A DNA stretch of 64,000 nucleotides. It comes from Proteus alimentorum (GTDB lineage Bacteria > Pseudomonadota > Gammaproteobacteria > Enterobacterales > Enterobacteriaceae). Below the pieces are notes generated by a model. The model worked only from the letters and a program-made list of their open reading frames with translations. It was not told where the DNA came from and searched no databases. Where the stretch lies: assembly GCF_002607735.1 (NCBI RefSeq), contig NZ_NBVR01000031.1:1-64000 (forward strand), in the 5' to 3' direction. This document shows positions 1-9,703 of the stretch, piece by piece. Within the stretch, counting starts at the first letter, position 1. Each line of letters opens with the position of its first letter. A program made the position numbers and the translations under genes.

Positions 1-7
1 TTATATT

Positions 8-1021
8 ATGAAAAAAAGCATACCTTTTGTTGTTTTACCTCTTATTATTGCTGGATGTTCTAGTGGTGGTAGTGAGAACAAAGATAATAATGTTATTCAG
101 GAAAAGAAAGTCGATATTATATCTAACAACCCTACATCTAGTTTAAATAAAGAGGGGGCTAAAAGAGTCAATGAAGAATTAAATAAAGAAGTAAGTGAAA
201 AAGTAAATGAAGAAGTAAATAAAGAAGTAAATAAAGAAGTAAATGAAGTGGAAAATAAAGAAGTAAATAAAGAAGCGAATAAAGCAGTGAATGAGGTGGT
301 AAATAAAGAAATATTCGTGGATCAGAAATTATTGTCAAAAGATAAAGAAAAAGTATATACAGGTAGTAAGATAGATAAGATATACCAATCTAACTGGGAG
401 TATGGGAAAGAAAATATTCCTGTTTATAATATTGAAGGTTCAAAAGATCCATATGAAAATTATTTATCTAGTGAAGAAAAAATAATTACTTTCGTAACAG
501 ATAAAGGCGATTCTCATCAATTTAGTTTGTTGGGTGATGTTGGATATTATGGATATCGAATTGAATTAGATGCTGATAGAACAGCAAGTTATGCTTCTTA
601 TATTTATTCTATTGAAAAAGACCTTATTGCTGAAAATGTACCTAATGATTTAAATGCTGTGTATAGTAAAAAAGATGGTTTTGTATATGGCCCTTTAGAT
701 CACAGATCTGATCAAATAAACGCAGTAGTTAGAACAGCAGACATTACAATGAATTATACTAATGGTATAGTTAAAGGCGTTATTACTGAAAATGACCCAC
801 GTATAGGTAATAATGAATTATTTAAAATAGATGGTAATACTAAAAGTTTAGTAATAACACCTACTCAGCATGTATCAAATGGTATCATTCCTAATGATAG
901 AGCAGCAATGGATATTCAATTTGTTAATTCTGCAGAAAATATAGATGATCATAAATATATTTTAGGAACTGCAAAAGCGGAGTCATGGGTAGGTGTATTA
1001 GCCGCAGAAAAACAAAATTAA
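8..1021 (+). CDS. Surface-type lipoprotein with NKEV repeats, possibly Slam-dependent
   Basis: The 337-residue product begins with a lipoprotein signal (MKKSIPFVVLPLIIAGC), giving a predicted lipidated Cys17 followed by Ser, which favours outer-membrane sorting. Residues 54-101 are a low-complexity tether built from four-residue units of the NKEV/NEEV kind. The rest is beta-rich. The C-terminal part (GFVYGPLDH, then ADITMNYTNGIVKGVI, ending GVLAAEKQN) resembles in layout the C-terminal barrel of TbpB, fHbp and hemophilin-type lipoproteins exported by Slam, with an alternating strand 'ADI.....VKGVI' and a terminal 'G..AAEKQ'. That family link is an inference from pattern only. The coding region is much more AT-rich than the housekeeping genes here, suggesting acquisition. 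Any partner gene (Slam or TonB receptor) would lie upstream, outside the window. Confidence 0.75.
   Translation: MKKSIPFVVLPLIIAGCSSGGSENKDNNVIQEKKVDIISNNPTSSLNKEGAKRVNEELNKEVSEKVNEEVNKEVNKEVNEVENKEVNKEANKAVNEVVNKEIFVDQKLLSKDKEKVYTGSKIDKIYQSNWEYGKENIPVYNIEGSKDPYENYLSSEEKIITFVTDKGDSHQFSLLGDVGYYGYRIELDADRTASYASYIYSIEKDLIAENVPNDLNAVYSKKDGFVYGPLDHRSDQINAVVRTADITMNYTNGIVKGVITENDPRIGNNELFKIDGNTKSLVITPTQHVSNGIIPNDRAAMDIQFVNSAENIDDHKYILGTAKAESWVGVLAAEKQN
167..310 (+). repeat. In-frame tandem 12-bp repeat inside the lipoprotein gene
   Basis: Degenerate copies of the 12-base unit GTAAATAAAGAA follow one another, encoding V-N-K-E units (residues 54-101). The central copies are exact, the outer ones have drifted (GAAGTG, GCGAAT, GCAGTG). 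Because 12 is a multiple of three, gain or loss of units would change tether length without breaking the frame. Confidence 0.85.
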
Positions 1022-1063
1022 TATTAGAGTGATGTACAGCTATTTAGTTAGTTTTTATTTATC

Positions 1064-1088
1064 AAAAGCCTCTTAGCTGAGGCTTTTT
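1064..1088 (+). terminator. Rho-independent terminator after the lipoprotein gene
   Basis: Stem AAAAGCCTC / GAGGCTTTT with a six-base loop, followed by a T run. It begins about 43 bases after the lipoprotein stop codon. Confidence 0.85.
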
Positions 1089-1092
1089 AAAA

Positions 1093-1619
1093 AATCATAG
1101 TCTAGGCTTATATGGATAAAAATAATTATACTTTTTAAGTAATGAGAGTTTTTGCTCGATGCATCAAGCGTCTCTCGTTTTTCTCTCAAATAATCATATC
1201 GATCATAATGTTTCTATGAAATGCTGTTTTTTTGTGATTTTGCACTATATCCTTTAACTTATGACTTATTCCTATTCCTCCAGCTAATATTTTGAATACT
1301 TACTGAATTATATTTACCGCTCTAATATGTGGTTATCAAAACCAATAAAAGTATTATGGTAATCAACTGATTATAAAAAGGTATAATCAGTTTTTAGGTC
1401 TGAGAATGGAGAATATGCCGTAATAAATAGTTAAAAGTCATGGTGATATATAATGCTACGCCACCTGGGGTGAGGGTGTATGATGGGTAATACAACTAAT
1501 TGTCAGTATGATGTTTTATCAATAAGTGTAAGAGAAAAAATCAGGAAACCAATAAGACTCCAAAAATTTATAACTGAGTGATTATATAAATCGGTCAGTT
1601 CCATTGAGTATCGGCACTA
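1093..1619. other. Intergenic region, no gene recognised
   Basis: About 530 AT-rich bases without a convincing reading frame. Two possible hairpins are visible: GAGAG...CTCTC followed by GTTTTTCTC (about 1144-1182), which could be a terminator, and a GC-rich patch CACCTGGGGTG (about 1462-1472) that stands out from its surroundings. Neither can be assigned. Confidence 0.4.
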
Positions 1620-1844
1620 TTATGTTTTCAAATATTGCACTGACTTGTTATCAGGTAATTTCTTACTTCTCTCTTTATAAAATGCCAATCGTTCATTAAA
1701 GTACGCTCTCAAATGTGTGGGTTGTTGTTCAACTTCAGGCGCAACAACTGGCATATTGAGGCATTCTTTGTATGCGACTTCCGACACAGCTAACTCGATA
1801 TTAATTTTATCTTTTTCTTCTTGGGCTAAGTTTGCGAGATTCAT
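1620..1844 (-). CDS. Small hypothetical protein (74 aa)
   Basis: I do not recognise this protein. It starts MNLANLAQEEKDK and is predicted mostly helical and charged, with no membrane segment or signal peptide. The second half (HLRAYFNERLAFYKERSKKLP) is basic-aromatic and could be an amphipathic helix. The composition looks like a real protein rather than random translation. However, no clear Shine-Dalgarno sequence precedes the ATG at 1844 and the gene stands alone between non-coding stretches. It could be a genuine orphan or a remnant. Confidence 0.45.
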   Translation of the reverse strand: MNLANLAQEEKDKINIELAVSEVAYKECLNMPVVAPEVEQQPTHLRAYFNERLAFYKERSKKLPDNKSVQYLKT

Positions 1845-2050
1845 ATCGGATCTAGCCAGTTTTTGGATAGTATAAGAAAAGGGCTAATTTGAGATAAAAC
1901 GCACAGACTAGAAGTAGTAATAGATTGATTTATTTCTCATGCTTTGCCATATTTTAGCATGCATTTTTGCGTGAAAATAGAATAATATATCTATAGCTTA
2001 TTGATATATAAATATGTCTTTGTACAACCCTTTATGCAAAAGGATAAAAC

Positions 2051-2722
2051 GTGAAAGTAAAAATCATCTTTTCTTTGGCAATTTTGCTTCTTGCTGGTTG
2101 TGCTGATCATGCTCGTCAACCTGTTCAAAAAGAAACATCACGATTCTTAAGCCAAAAACCAGTAGAGAATCGCGTTAATAATGCTTCAATCTCAACGGCA
2201 CAATGGAAATCAACACCTTTTGATAACCATATACAGCAAGCATCAAGCCGTTATGATGTTGATGAAACATTAATTAAGGCGATTATCCAAGTTGAATCAA
2301 ACTTTAGACCTGAAGTAATTAGCAAATCAAATGCGGTTGGATTAATGCAAATTAAAGCATCAACTGCAGGAAGAGATGTTTACCAAAATAGAGGTAAGAT
2401 AGGGCAGCCAACAACGGCTCAACTAAAAGATCCCGCCATTAATATCGATTTAGGTACAGCTTATATTCAATTATTAAGAGAGCGCCACCTTGTTGGTATT
2501 GCCGATCCTGAAACACTTTATTACGCCACTATCCTTGCTTATGTGAATGGTGCTGGCGCTCTGTTAAGAACATTTGATAAAGATAGAGATAATGCTATCG
2601 CTAAAATTAATTCAATGAGTGCGGATGATTTTTATCGTTATGTCGAAAAAAATCATCCGGCGTCTCAAGCACCACGTTATTTAGCAAAGGTGAGAGCGGC
2701 TTACCATGCAGGTGATAATTAA
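2051..2722 (+). CDS. emtA: Membrane-bound lytic murein transglycosylase E (EmtA/MltE)
   Basis: Outer-membrane lipoprotein that cleaves the MurNAc-GlcNAc bond of peptidoglycan, leaving 1,6-anhydro ends. The signal peptide ends LLLAGC (Cys17), and Ala at +2 is compatible with outer-membrane sorting. The SLT-type lysozyme fold follows: catalytic Glu82 in [12 protein letters not shown], then [15 protein letters not shown] and YANGAGALL-type motifs (here [12 protein letters not shown]), the last being characteristic of the MltE branch. It is about 20 residues longer than E. coli EmtA, mainly in the linker after the lipid anchor. The stop codon shares TTAA with the convergent marC. Confidence 0.93.
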   Translation: MKVKIIFSLAILLLAGCADHARQPVQKETSRFLSQKPVENRVNNASISTAQWKSTPFDNHIQQASSRYDVDETLIKAIIQVESNFRPEVISKSNAVGLMQIKASTAGRDVYQNRGKIGQPTTAQLKDPAINIDLGTAYIQLLRERHLVGIADPETLYYATILAYVNGAGALLRTFDKDRDNAIAKINSMSADDFYRYVEKNHPASQAPRYLAKVRAAYHAGDN

Positions 2723-3432
2723 TCTGGCAAATTAGCGGCTGCTTGAGCCTGTTTTAATAAAGCAGGTAAATCAGCAATAATTTCAAGAACGCCATTGATC
2801 ATAAACTGAACACCCATACAGATTAATAAAAATCCCATTACGCGAGAAATAGCGTCTATACCACTGTGACCTAAATACTTCATAATGCTGGTGGAGCCAC
2901 GAAGTGATACCCAAACAATGACGCTAATTAAAAAGAAGCTTGTCACAGGGGCGATATACAATACCCATTGCGCAATATCAGTACGTGAGGGGATTGAAGC
3001 CGCAGTACTGATTATCATTGCAATCGTTCCGGGACCTGCTGTACTTGGCATTGCTAAAGGAACAAAGGCAATATTAGGCTCTTTGGGATTACGATGTGGA
3101 TTGTTATCGTCTGAAATAGGATCATCGACATTAGGTGTGTTTGGAAACAGCATACTAAAGCCAATAAAGGCAACGATCATTCCGCCTGCAATACGAAGAC
3201 CGGGGATCGAAATACCAAACGTTGTCATTATGATCCGTCCCGCATAGAACGCGATGGTCATAATGAGGAAAATATACACACACGCCATTAAGGATTGTTG
3301 ATTACGCTGTTCCTTTGTCATATTGCCTGAAAGGCCAAGCCAAAGAGCAACAGTCGTTAATGGATTAGTTAAAGGCAAAAGCAAAATAAGACCAAGACCG
3401 ATAGCCTGAAAAAACTGGTAAACAGAGTGCAT
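2719..3432 (-). CDS. marC: MarC family inner-membrane protein
   Basis: A 237-residue hydrophobic protein with about six membrane spans. It contains the family motifs [17 protein letters not shown] near the N-terminus, [19 protein letters not shown] in the middle and [19 protein letters not shown] before the second half. These follow E. coli MarC closely as remembered, including the closing [14 protein letters not shown]. The family has no settled transport function, and the old link to multiple antibiotic resistance was later withdrawn. The loop at residues 105-118 (rich in Asp, Asn and Pro) is the divergent part. It is convergent with emtA, the stop codons overlapping in TTAA at 2719-2722. 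Confidence 0.88.
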   Translation of the reverse strand: MHSVYQFFQAIGLGLILLLPLTNPLTTVALWLGLSGNMTKEQRNQQSLMACVYIFLIMTIAFYAGRIIMTTFGISIPGLRIAGGMIVAFIGFSMLFPNTPNVDDPISDDNNPHRNPKEPNIAFVPLAMPSTAGPGTIAMIISTAASIPSRTDIAQWVLYIAPVTSFFLISVIVWVSLRGSTSIMKYLGHSGIDAISRVMGFLLICMGVQFMINGVLEIIADLPALLKQAQAAANLPD

Positions 3433-3531
3433 GGAATATAAAAGCTCCCAATAACAGATAATTAAGGAGTAATTATGATAACAAATTAAACGAGATAATA
3501 GTTATTTTCCTCGTAATATTCTTAATGTGTA

Positions 3532-4128
3532 TTAGTATTTTTTCATAAGCCATTCTAAATGCGCCTTTACCGAACTCCAGTCATAATCAGTAATGCTATA
3601 AACACAAGTATCTCTTTTTTGCCCCGTCGTTGTTAATCTATGATTACGCAAAATACCATCCAGTTTTGCACCAAGTCGCTCAATCGCTCTGCGGCTAGTT
3701 TGATTTAATATATGAGTTCGAAATTCAACAGCAATGCACTGCAAATCTTCTAAGGCATATTTAAGTAAGAGATATTTAGCCTCTGTGTTTATTCCTGTTC
3801 TTTGTACTTCTTTGGTATACCACGTTGAACCAATTTCTAATCTTGGGGTTTGGCTATCAATATTCATAAAGGTTGTTATGCCAACCACTCGGTTATTAGC
3901 TTTAGAAATAATGGTAAAAGGCAACATTAACCCTTTTTGTTGCAACTGAAGTTTATGCTCAATATCGCGTTGTAACGCTGTTACTGAAGGAACGGTGGTA
4001 TACCAAAGCTCATCGGGCCTATCTTTCTCGATTAATTGATAAAGTTCTGAGTAGTGTTCCATACTTAGAGGCACTAAACGCACAAGATTTCCTTCTAGTG
4101 TTGTCCACTCTGTTATCTTTTTCATCAT
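3532..4128 (-). CDS. GNAT family N-acetyltransferase (RimJ/RimL type)
   Basis: About 198 residues with the Acetyltransf_3 pattern: an N-terminal substrate-side segment (LEGNLVRLVPLSMEHYSELYQL), a central strand pair (GITTFMNIDSQTPRLEIGSTWY) and the acetyl-CoA region TGINTEAKYLLLKYALE. It closes with NQTSRRAIERLGAKLDGILRNHR, typical of RimJ/RimL relatives. Substrate unknown: a ribosomal protein N-terminus, a small amine or a toxin are all possible. The frame is open to 4188, but the ATG at 4128 gives MMKKITEW, has AGAG upstream and fits the family's N-terminus. The extra 20 residues would be unusual. Confidence 0.8.
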   Translation of the reverse strand: MMKKITEWTTLEGNLVRLVPLSMEHYSELYQLIEKDRPDELWYTTVPSVTALQRDIEHKLQLQQKGLMLPFTIISKANNRVVGITTFMNIDSQTPRLEIGSTWYTKEVQRTGINTEAKYLLLKYALEDLQCIAVEFRTHILNQTSRRAIERLGAKLDGILRNHRLTTTGQKRDTCVYSITDYDWSSVKAHLEWLMKKY

Positions 4129-4390
4129 AAATATTCTCTGGGGGGGAATAAAAATACGTTTTTTAAGAATACTTTTTATACATAACAAATTTATGAATTA
4201 ATATTGTTATTTAAAAGGCTATTAAAAAAATAGGCCAAATTCAGAATGATGGAAATAGAGAAAAAAGAATGCGAGTGATTCTTTCTCAACAGAAAATGAC
4301 TGTTTTACCACAGGTGAGCCAGCATCATGCGTGTTAATCTATAATTCAACAATAGTGATATAACCGTAAACACAATCGATTGGTAAAAAG

Positions 4391-4729
4391 ATGACAGATT
4401 TAATTGAATGGGATGATTTTCTACGTGTAGAAATGAGAGTGGGAACGATTATTAGCGCAGAAATAAATAAGAAAGCTAATAAACCCGCTTATGTGATGGA
4501 AGTTGATTTGGGCGAGTTAGGCATAAAGCGTTCAAGTGCTCAAATTACGGTAAACTATACACCTGAAGATCTTGTGGGACGTCGCATTTTATGCGTATGT
4601 AATTTTCCAGTTAAACGCATTGCAGGTATAAAATCTGAAGTCTTAATTACAGGGGCACCTGATGAAACGGGAGCAATTGTATTGGCTGAGTTTAATTTGC
4701 CTTTAGCAAATGGTTCACGTTTAGCATAA
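4391..4729 (+). CDS. csaA: CsaA-like tRNA-binding domain protein
   Basis: A 112-residue protein consisting of a single OB-fold of the tRNA_bind type, as in the C-terminus of MetRS, Arc1p and the pheT N-terminus. The stretch DDFLRVEMRVGTI, then KRSSAQITVNYTPEDLVGR and VNFP-type (here CNFPVKRIAGIKSEVLI) matches the CsaA branch rather than YgjH. CsaA of Bacillus is a dimer with reported chaperone/export and tRNA-binding activity; its physiological role in enterobacteria is unclear. It appears monocistronic and the ribosome-binding site is weak. Confidence 0.85.
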   Translation: MTDLIEWDDFLRVEMRVGTIISAEINKKANKPAYVMEVDLGELGIKRSSAQITVNYTPEDLVGRRILCVCNFPVKRIAGIKSEVLITGAPDETGAIVLAEFNLPLANGSRLA

Positions 4730-4804
4730 ATCAGTATCTTGATAAGACACTCTTAAATAGTGATGTTCTGCTGAGTTTTGATATAGTAATTGTTCAATAG
4801 CAGG

Positions 4805-5515
4805 ATGGATATAAAGGAGTGTCTTTTGTTATTACCTCAATTGCATTTGCGATGTTATACACAAGAGACGGTATCTCATCAGCATGATAATTTATGGCAG
4901 ATTATTTTCGGGCTTTCAGGTTCGATGGAAGTTAATTTCAATCGAGAAGATTTTCTGATTTCCAGTCAAAACTGTTTGATTATCCCTCCAACTATTCATC
5001 ATGCCTTTTCAGGTAATATAGATAATAAAAATCTTATTCTAGAACTCCCTGCAACCTCGCAATGGCAATTAGGTGAGAAAGGTGGGCAATTTGCGTTATC
5101 ACCAGCAGCCATTGGTTTATTAGACTGGCTACATCAATATCCTCAATCTCCTGATCAATATTCAACGATCACTCGCTTATTACTCGCTCAAATGAAAATA
5201 CAAAAAAGTTGGCGCGATAATTTGGATGTTTGGTTAGCGAATAACTTACATACACCATTAACAACACATGATATTGCTTTCGCTTTTAATACATCTGCGA
5301 GTACGTTGCAACGAAAAATGAAAGCAGAGGTAGGAGTGTCTGTGATGCAATATGTTACTCAACAGCGACTTAGCAAAGCTGCTGAATTATTAAAATATAC
5401 ATCAGTAAATATTGAAAATATTGCTTTAACAGTAGGGTATGATTCGCACTCTGCATTTAGCCAGGCATTTCGCCAATACTTTAATAAAAGCCCTACTGAG
5501 TATCGACAAAATTAA
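4805..5515 (+). CDS. AraC family transcriptional regulator
   Basis: An N-terminal cupin-like sensing domain (residues 1 to about 130, with HQHDNLWQIIFGLSGSMEV and a C..IPPTIHHAF strand pair) is followed by the two helix-turn-helix motifs of the AraC family (TTHDIAFAFNTSASTLQRKMK and VNIENIALTVGYDSHSAFSQAF) and the closing FRQYFNKSPTEYR. The ligand is unknown. Start choice is uncertain: the first ATG is at 4805, but the best Shine-Dalgarno (AAGGAG at 4814-4819) lies six bases before an in-frame TTG at 4826. A TTG at 4790 is also open. It ends four bases before the convergent PACE gene, which could be its target but need not be. Confidence 0.82.
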   Translation: MDIKECLLLLPQLHLRCYTQETVSHQHDNLWQIIFGLSGSMEVNFNREDFLISSQNCLIIPPTIHHAFSGNIDNKNLILELPATSQWQLGEKGGQFALSPAAIGLLDWLHQYPQSPDQYSTITRLLLAQMKIQKSWRDNLDVWLANNLHTPLTTHDIAFAFNTSASTLQRKMKAEVGVSVMQYVTQQRLSKAAELLKYTSVNIENIALTVGYDSHSAFSQAFRQYFNKSPTEYRQN

Positions 5516-5519
5516 TCAA

Positions 5520-5960
5520 TTACACCACTTTATTCTCTGTCGAATAAACGCGGGGACATAATTTATCGAAGGCGAGTGTGAATAAATAGGTATAAATAAA
5601 GAAGAACACTAATATCGTGATTTCCATACTTATTGCTTTTATAAAACCGACATCATACCACCATATATAAAGTGGAATGGTAAAGAAGAACAGACCTAAT
5701 TCAAAACTTATTGCATGGATAAGCCGCACCATGACGGTACGTTTTTTTATTTTTAGCGTTGATTCAATCAATTCAAAGAAAGAATTAAAAATATAATTCC
5801 AAATCAAGGCAATAACAGAAACAGCGATTGCAACAGGCAGTGAATTATGTGATTGGCTTTGGCTTAATACTGCAAGTAAAACAGTACTTAATAAAATCGC
5901 GAGAGCTTCAAAGGTAATAGCATAGACTAATTTACGAGAGCGGGGCTTTAGATAAAACAC
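5520..5960 (-). CDS. PACE family (chlorhexidine/biocide) efflux transporter
   Basis: A roughly 146-residue protein with four predicted membrane helices, arranged as two repeats of the bacterial transmembrane pair domain. The signature motif is visible twice: RKLVYAITFE near the start and RLIHAISFE in the middle, matching the family's R..HA..FE pattern. Members such as AceI of Acinetobacter expel chlorhexidine and other biocides by proton exchange; the substrate here is not known. The GTG at 5960 is preferred because AAAGG stands eight bases upstream; the frame is open to a second GTG at 5969. It is convergent with the AraC regulator. Confidence 0.8.
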   Translation of the reverse strand: MFYLKPRSRKLVYAITFEALAILLSTVLLAVLSQSQSHNSLPVAIAVSVIALIWNYIFNSFFELIESTLKIKKRTVMVRLIHAISFELGLFFFTIPLYIWWYDVGFIKAISMEITILVFFFIYTYLFTLAFDKLCPRVYSTENKVV

Positions 5961-6294
5961 GTTATACACCTTTATGTTAACAACGAAGGTTCTGGCCCGC
6001 CCCAGAAAATGTTATTTTTAAAGCCACGGTTTCCGCTTATTTGTTATAGTAGATAAATTAAATAAAAATTTCTATCTCTCTGTGTATTAAAAAAGAAACG
6101 TTAAAATTACCCATGAGATAAATGTATAAATCTTTACAGTCTGTGATAATATCCCCCCTGAGTTACGATAAGGCTCAGTGATGTTATGGATATTTATAAA
6201 ATAAATATGAGTACATAACTGTGTGCAAACCTCGCGAGGTAAAGTGAGAAATTGTCGTAACGTACTGAATATATACGAAATAAAAAGCTTACAT

Positions 6295-6315
6295 GTGATC
6301 TTGCGTATGGGTCAC
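6295..6315 (+). promoter_or_regulatory. Candidate thrS translational operator (tRNA-Thr anticodon mimic)
   Basis: The thrS leader contains a hairpin GTGATC / GGTCAC whose nine-base loop TTGCGTATG carries CGT, the anticodon of one tRNA-Thr. In E. coli, ThrRS binds a similar anticodon-like arm just upstream of its own ribosome-binding site and blocks translation. Here the arm ends about 21 bases before the ATG. A further imperfect dyad (CTGAG...CTCAG, about 6161-6180) lies upstream and could be another operator domain. The rest of the region 5970-6336 holds the promoter, which I could not place. Confidence 0.6.
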
Positions 6316-6336
6316 CACTGTAAATAAGGATTTTAA

Positions 6337-8265
6337 ATGCCAATTATTACTCTTCCTGACGGAAGCCAACGTCAATTTGAAAATGCAGTTTCTGTCATGG
6401 ATGTCGCTGCAGATATCGGTCCTGGACTTGCGAAAGCATGTATTGCAGGTCGTGTTAATGGTGAGCTGGTAGATGCTTGTGAATTAATCGAACATGATGC
6501 AAATCTGGCGATTATCACCGCAAAGGATGATGAAGGTCTTGAAATTATTCGTCACTCTTGTGCCCACTTATTGGGACATGCCATTAAACAATTATGGCCA
6601 CACACCAAAATGGCGATTGGTCCTGTTATTGAAAATGGATTCTACTACGATGTGGATTTAGACCATTCTCTAACGCAGGAAGATTTAGACACTCTAGAAA
6701 AACGCATGCTAGAGTTGGCAAAAACAGATTATGACGTTATTAAAAAACGCGTAAGCTGGGCTGAAGCTCGTGAAACATTTGTTTCTCGTGGTGAAGACTA
6801 TAAAGTTGCTATTCTTGACGAAAATATTAGCCAAGATTCTCAACCAGGTCTTTATCATCACCAAGAATATGTTGATATGTGCCGTGGGCCACACGTTCCA
6901 AACATGCGTTTCTGTCATAACTTCAAATTGCAGAAAATCGCAGGTGCATATTGGCGCGGTAACAGCGATAATAAAATGCTACAACGCATTTATGGTACAG
7001 CTTGGGCTGATAAGAAACAGTTAAAAGCTTACTTAGATCGCTTAGAAGAAGCCGCTAAACGTGACCACCGCAAAATTGGTAAACAGCTTGATTTATATCA
7101 TATGCAAGAAGAAGCGCCGGGTATGGCTTTCTGGCATAATGATGGCTGGACTATTTTCCGTGAGTTAGAAACATTTGTACGTTGTAAATTAAAAGAATAT
7201 GATTACCAAGAAGTAAAAGGTCCATTTATGATGGATCGTGTTCTTTGGGAAAAAACAGGTCACTGGGAAAACTACAAAGAAAACATGTTCACAACATCTT
7301 CAGAGAACCGTGAATATTGTATTAAACCAATGAACTGCCCTGGTCACGTACAAATCTTCAAACAAGGTTTACGTTCTTACCGTGATTTGCCATTACGTAT
7401 GGCTGAATTCGGTAGTTGCCATCGTAATGAACCATCAGGTGCATTGCATGGTTTAATGCGTGTTCGTGGCTTTACACAAGACGATGCGCATATTTTCTGT
7501 ACTGAAGAACAGATTTTAAGTGAAGTAAATGACTGCATCAAATTGATTTATGATGTATATTCTACTTTCGGATTTGAAAAAATCGTTGTTAAGCTGTCTA
7601 CTCGCCCAGAAAAACGTATCGGTGAAGATGCATTATGGGATGTTGCTGAAGCAGACTTAGCAAAAGCCTTAACTGATAACAATATCGAATTTGAATATCA
7701 GCCAGGCGAAGGGGCGTTTTATGGCCCTAAAATTGAATTTACACTTTACGATTGTTTAGATCGTGCATGGCAGTGTGGTACAGTACAATTAGACTTCTCA
7801 CTACCAGGTCGTTTAGGCGCATCTTATGTTGCCGAAAATAACGAGCGTAAAGTACCTGTTATGTTACACCGAGCAGTGCTAGGATCCTTAGAACGTTTTA
7901 TTGGTATTCTGACAGAAGAATACGCAGGATTCTTCCCAACTTGGTTAGCACCACAGCAAGTTGTCGTGATGAATATCACGGATGGACAGGCTGATTATGT
8001 ACAAAAACTCGTCAAAGAATTGCAAGATGCCGGAATTCGTGCAAAAGCAGACTTGAGAAATGAGAAGATTGGCTTTAAAATTCGTGAACATACTTTACGT
8101 CGTGTTCCGTACATGCTTGTCTGTGGCGATAAAGAAGTTGAATCAGGCAAAGTTGCGGTTCGTACTCGTCGAGGAAAAGACCTTGGCAGTATCGACGTTA
8201 ACGAATTTAAAGAAAAGCTTCTGCAAGAAATTAGAAGCAGAAGTCTTCATCAGTTGGAGGAATAA
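6337..8265 (+). CDS. thrS: Threonine-tRNA ligase
   Basis: Class II aminoacyl-tRNA synthetase charging tRNA-Thr. It has 642 residues, exactly the E. coli length. The order is a TGS domain (about 1-62), an editing domain with the zinc-like site HSCAHLLGH (His73, His77) and CRGPH that clears mis-charged Ser-tRNA, a catalytic core with class II motifs ([37 protein letters not shown]) and an anticodon-binding C-terminus. AAGGA precedes the ATG by six bases. The leader carries a candidate autoregulatory hairpin. It is followed after three bases by infC, as in E. coli. Confidence 0.98.
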   Translation: MPIITLPDGSQRQFENAVSVMDVAADIGPGLAKACIAGRVNGELVDACELIEHDANLAIITAKDDEGLEIIRHSCAHLLGHAIKQLWPHTKMAIGPVIENGFYYDVDLDHSLTQEDLDTLEKRMLELAKTDYDVIKKRVSWAEARETFVSRGEDYKVAILDENISQDSQPGLYHHQEYVDMCRGPHVPNMRFCHNFKLQKIAGAYWRGNSDNKMLQRIYGTAWADKKQLKAYLDRLEEAAKRDHRKIGKQLDLYHMQEEAPGMAFWHNDGWTIFRELETFVRCKLKEYDYQEVKGPFMMDRVLWEKTGHWENYKENMFTTSSENREYCIKPMNCPGHVQIFKQGLRSYRDLPLRMAEFGSCHRNEPSGALHGLMRVRGFTQDDAHIFCTEEQILSEVNDCIKLIYDVYSTFGFEKIVVKLSTRPEKRIGEDALWDVAEADLAKALTDNNIEFEYQPGEGAFYGPKIEFTLYDCLDRAWQCGTVQLDFSLPGRLGASYVAENNERKVPVMLHRAVLGSLERFIGILTEEYAGFFPTWLAPQQVVVMNITDGQADYVQKLVKELQDAGIRAKADLRNEKIGFKIREHTLRRVPYMLVCGDKEVESGKVAVRTRRGKDLGSIDVNEFKEKLLQEIRSRSLHQLEE

Positions 8266-8268
8266 GGT

Positions 8269-8808
8269 ATTAAAGGCGGAAAAAGAATTCAATCAACGCG
8301 TCAGAATCGCATCAATGGTGAGATTCGCGCTCATGAAGTTCGTTTAACAGGTTTAGATGGCGAACAGATTGGAGTTGTTAGTCTGAAAGAGGCTCTTGAG
8401 AAAGCCGAGGAAGCAGGTGCTGATTTAGTTGAAATTAGTCCTAATGCCGAGCCGCCGGTTTGTCGTATTATGGACTACGGCAAATTCCTCTATGAGAAAA
8501 GTAAGACTCTCAAAGAACAGAAAAAGAAACAAAAAGTTATTCAGGTTAAGGAAATCAAATTCCGTCCTGGTACAGATGAAGGCGACTATCAGGTCAAACT
8601 ACGCAACCTGATTCGTTTTCTTGAAGATGGCGATAAAGCCAAAGTCACACTGCGTTTCCGTGGTCGTGAAATGGCACACCAACAAATCGGTATGGAAATG
8701 CTTAACCGTATCCGTGAAGATTTGGATGAACTGGCTGCTGTTGAATCTTTCCCTAATAAGATTGAAGGGCGTCAGATGATCATGGTGCTAGCGCCGAAGA
8801 AGAAATAG
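8269..8808 (+). CDS. infC: Translation initiation factor IF-3, AUU start codon
   Basis: A 179-residue factor that binds the 30S subunit, keeps it apart from 50S and checks the initiator codon and tRNA. The reading frame from ATT at 8269 gives (M)[19 protein letters not shown], the normal IF-3 N-terminus, and continues to the end through the linker ([20 protein letters not shown]) and C-domain ([12 protein letters not shown]). No ATG occurs in frame before Met68. The AUU start is the known device by which IF-3 represses its own translation. GGAGG precedes it by about 12 bases, inside the end of thrS. Confidence 0.97.
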   Translation: MKGGKRIQSTRQNRINGEIRAHEVRLTGLDGEQIGVVSLKEALEKAEEAGADLVEISPNAEPPVCRIMDYGKFLYEKSKTLKEQKKKQKVIQVKEIKFRPGTDEGDYQVKLRNLIRFLEDGDKAKVTLRFRGREMAHQQIGMEMLNRIREDLDELAAVESFPNKIEGRQMIMVLAPKKK

Positions 8809-8823
8809 TCGGGCAATTCAAGT

Positions 8824-9100
<277 letters not shown>

Positions 9101-9133
9101 GTATCACTTTTTTAACAGAATATAGACATTTAG

Positions 9134-9499
<366 letters not shown>

Positions 9500-9517
9500 T
9501 TATTAATTAAGCAATGG

Positions 9518-9543
9518 AAGAGGGAGTTTTCTCCCTCTTTTAT
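9518..9543 (+). terminator. Terminator after rplT
   Basis: Stem AAGAGGGAG / CTCCCTCTT with a TTTT loop and a following T-rich tail. It separates the ribosomal-protein transcript from the pheM leader, though readthrough is possible. Confidence 0.85.
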
Positions 9544-9607
9544 TTTGTCTAAATTTGTGGCTTAATGATATATATTCAATAAGTTAATATTTTAAGAGAC
9601 ATTATCA

Positions 9608-9655
9608 ATGTTAAATATCGCTTTTTTCCGTTTCTTTTTTTACTTTAGCGCCTAA
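9608..9655 (+). CDS. pheM: PheM leader peptide of the phe tRNA synthetase operon
   Basis: A 15-codon frame reads MLNIAFFRFFFYFSA, with six Phe codons in seven codons around a Tyr, very like the E. coli PheM peptide. It lies just upstream of a terminator and pheS. Ribosome stalling at the Phe codons when charged tRNA-Phe is scarce would let the antiterminator form and raise pheST expression. Confidence 0.9.
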   Translation: MLNIAFFRFFFYFSA

Positions 9656-9703
9656 TTCAAGGGGGCTTTTGCGCGTAAGAAAAGAAACGAAAAGTAGCGC
9701 CTG

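Noticed and set aside
2885..3247. 120-codon open frame opposite marC
   Set aside because: It lies wholly inside marC on the other strand, with no ribosome-binding site or protein-like motif; a shadow of the real gene.
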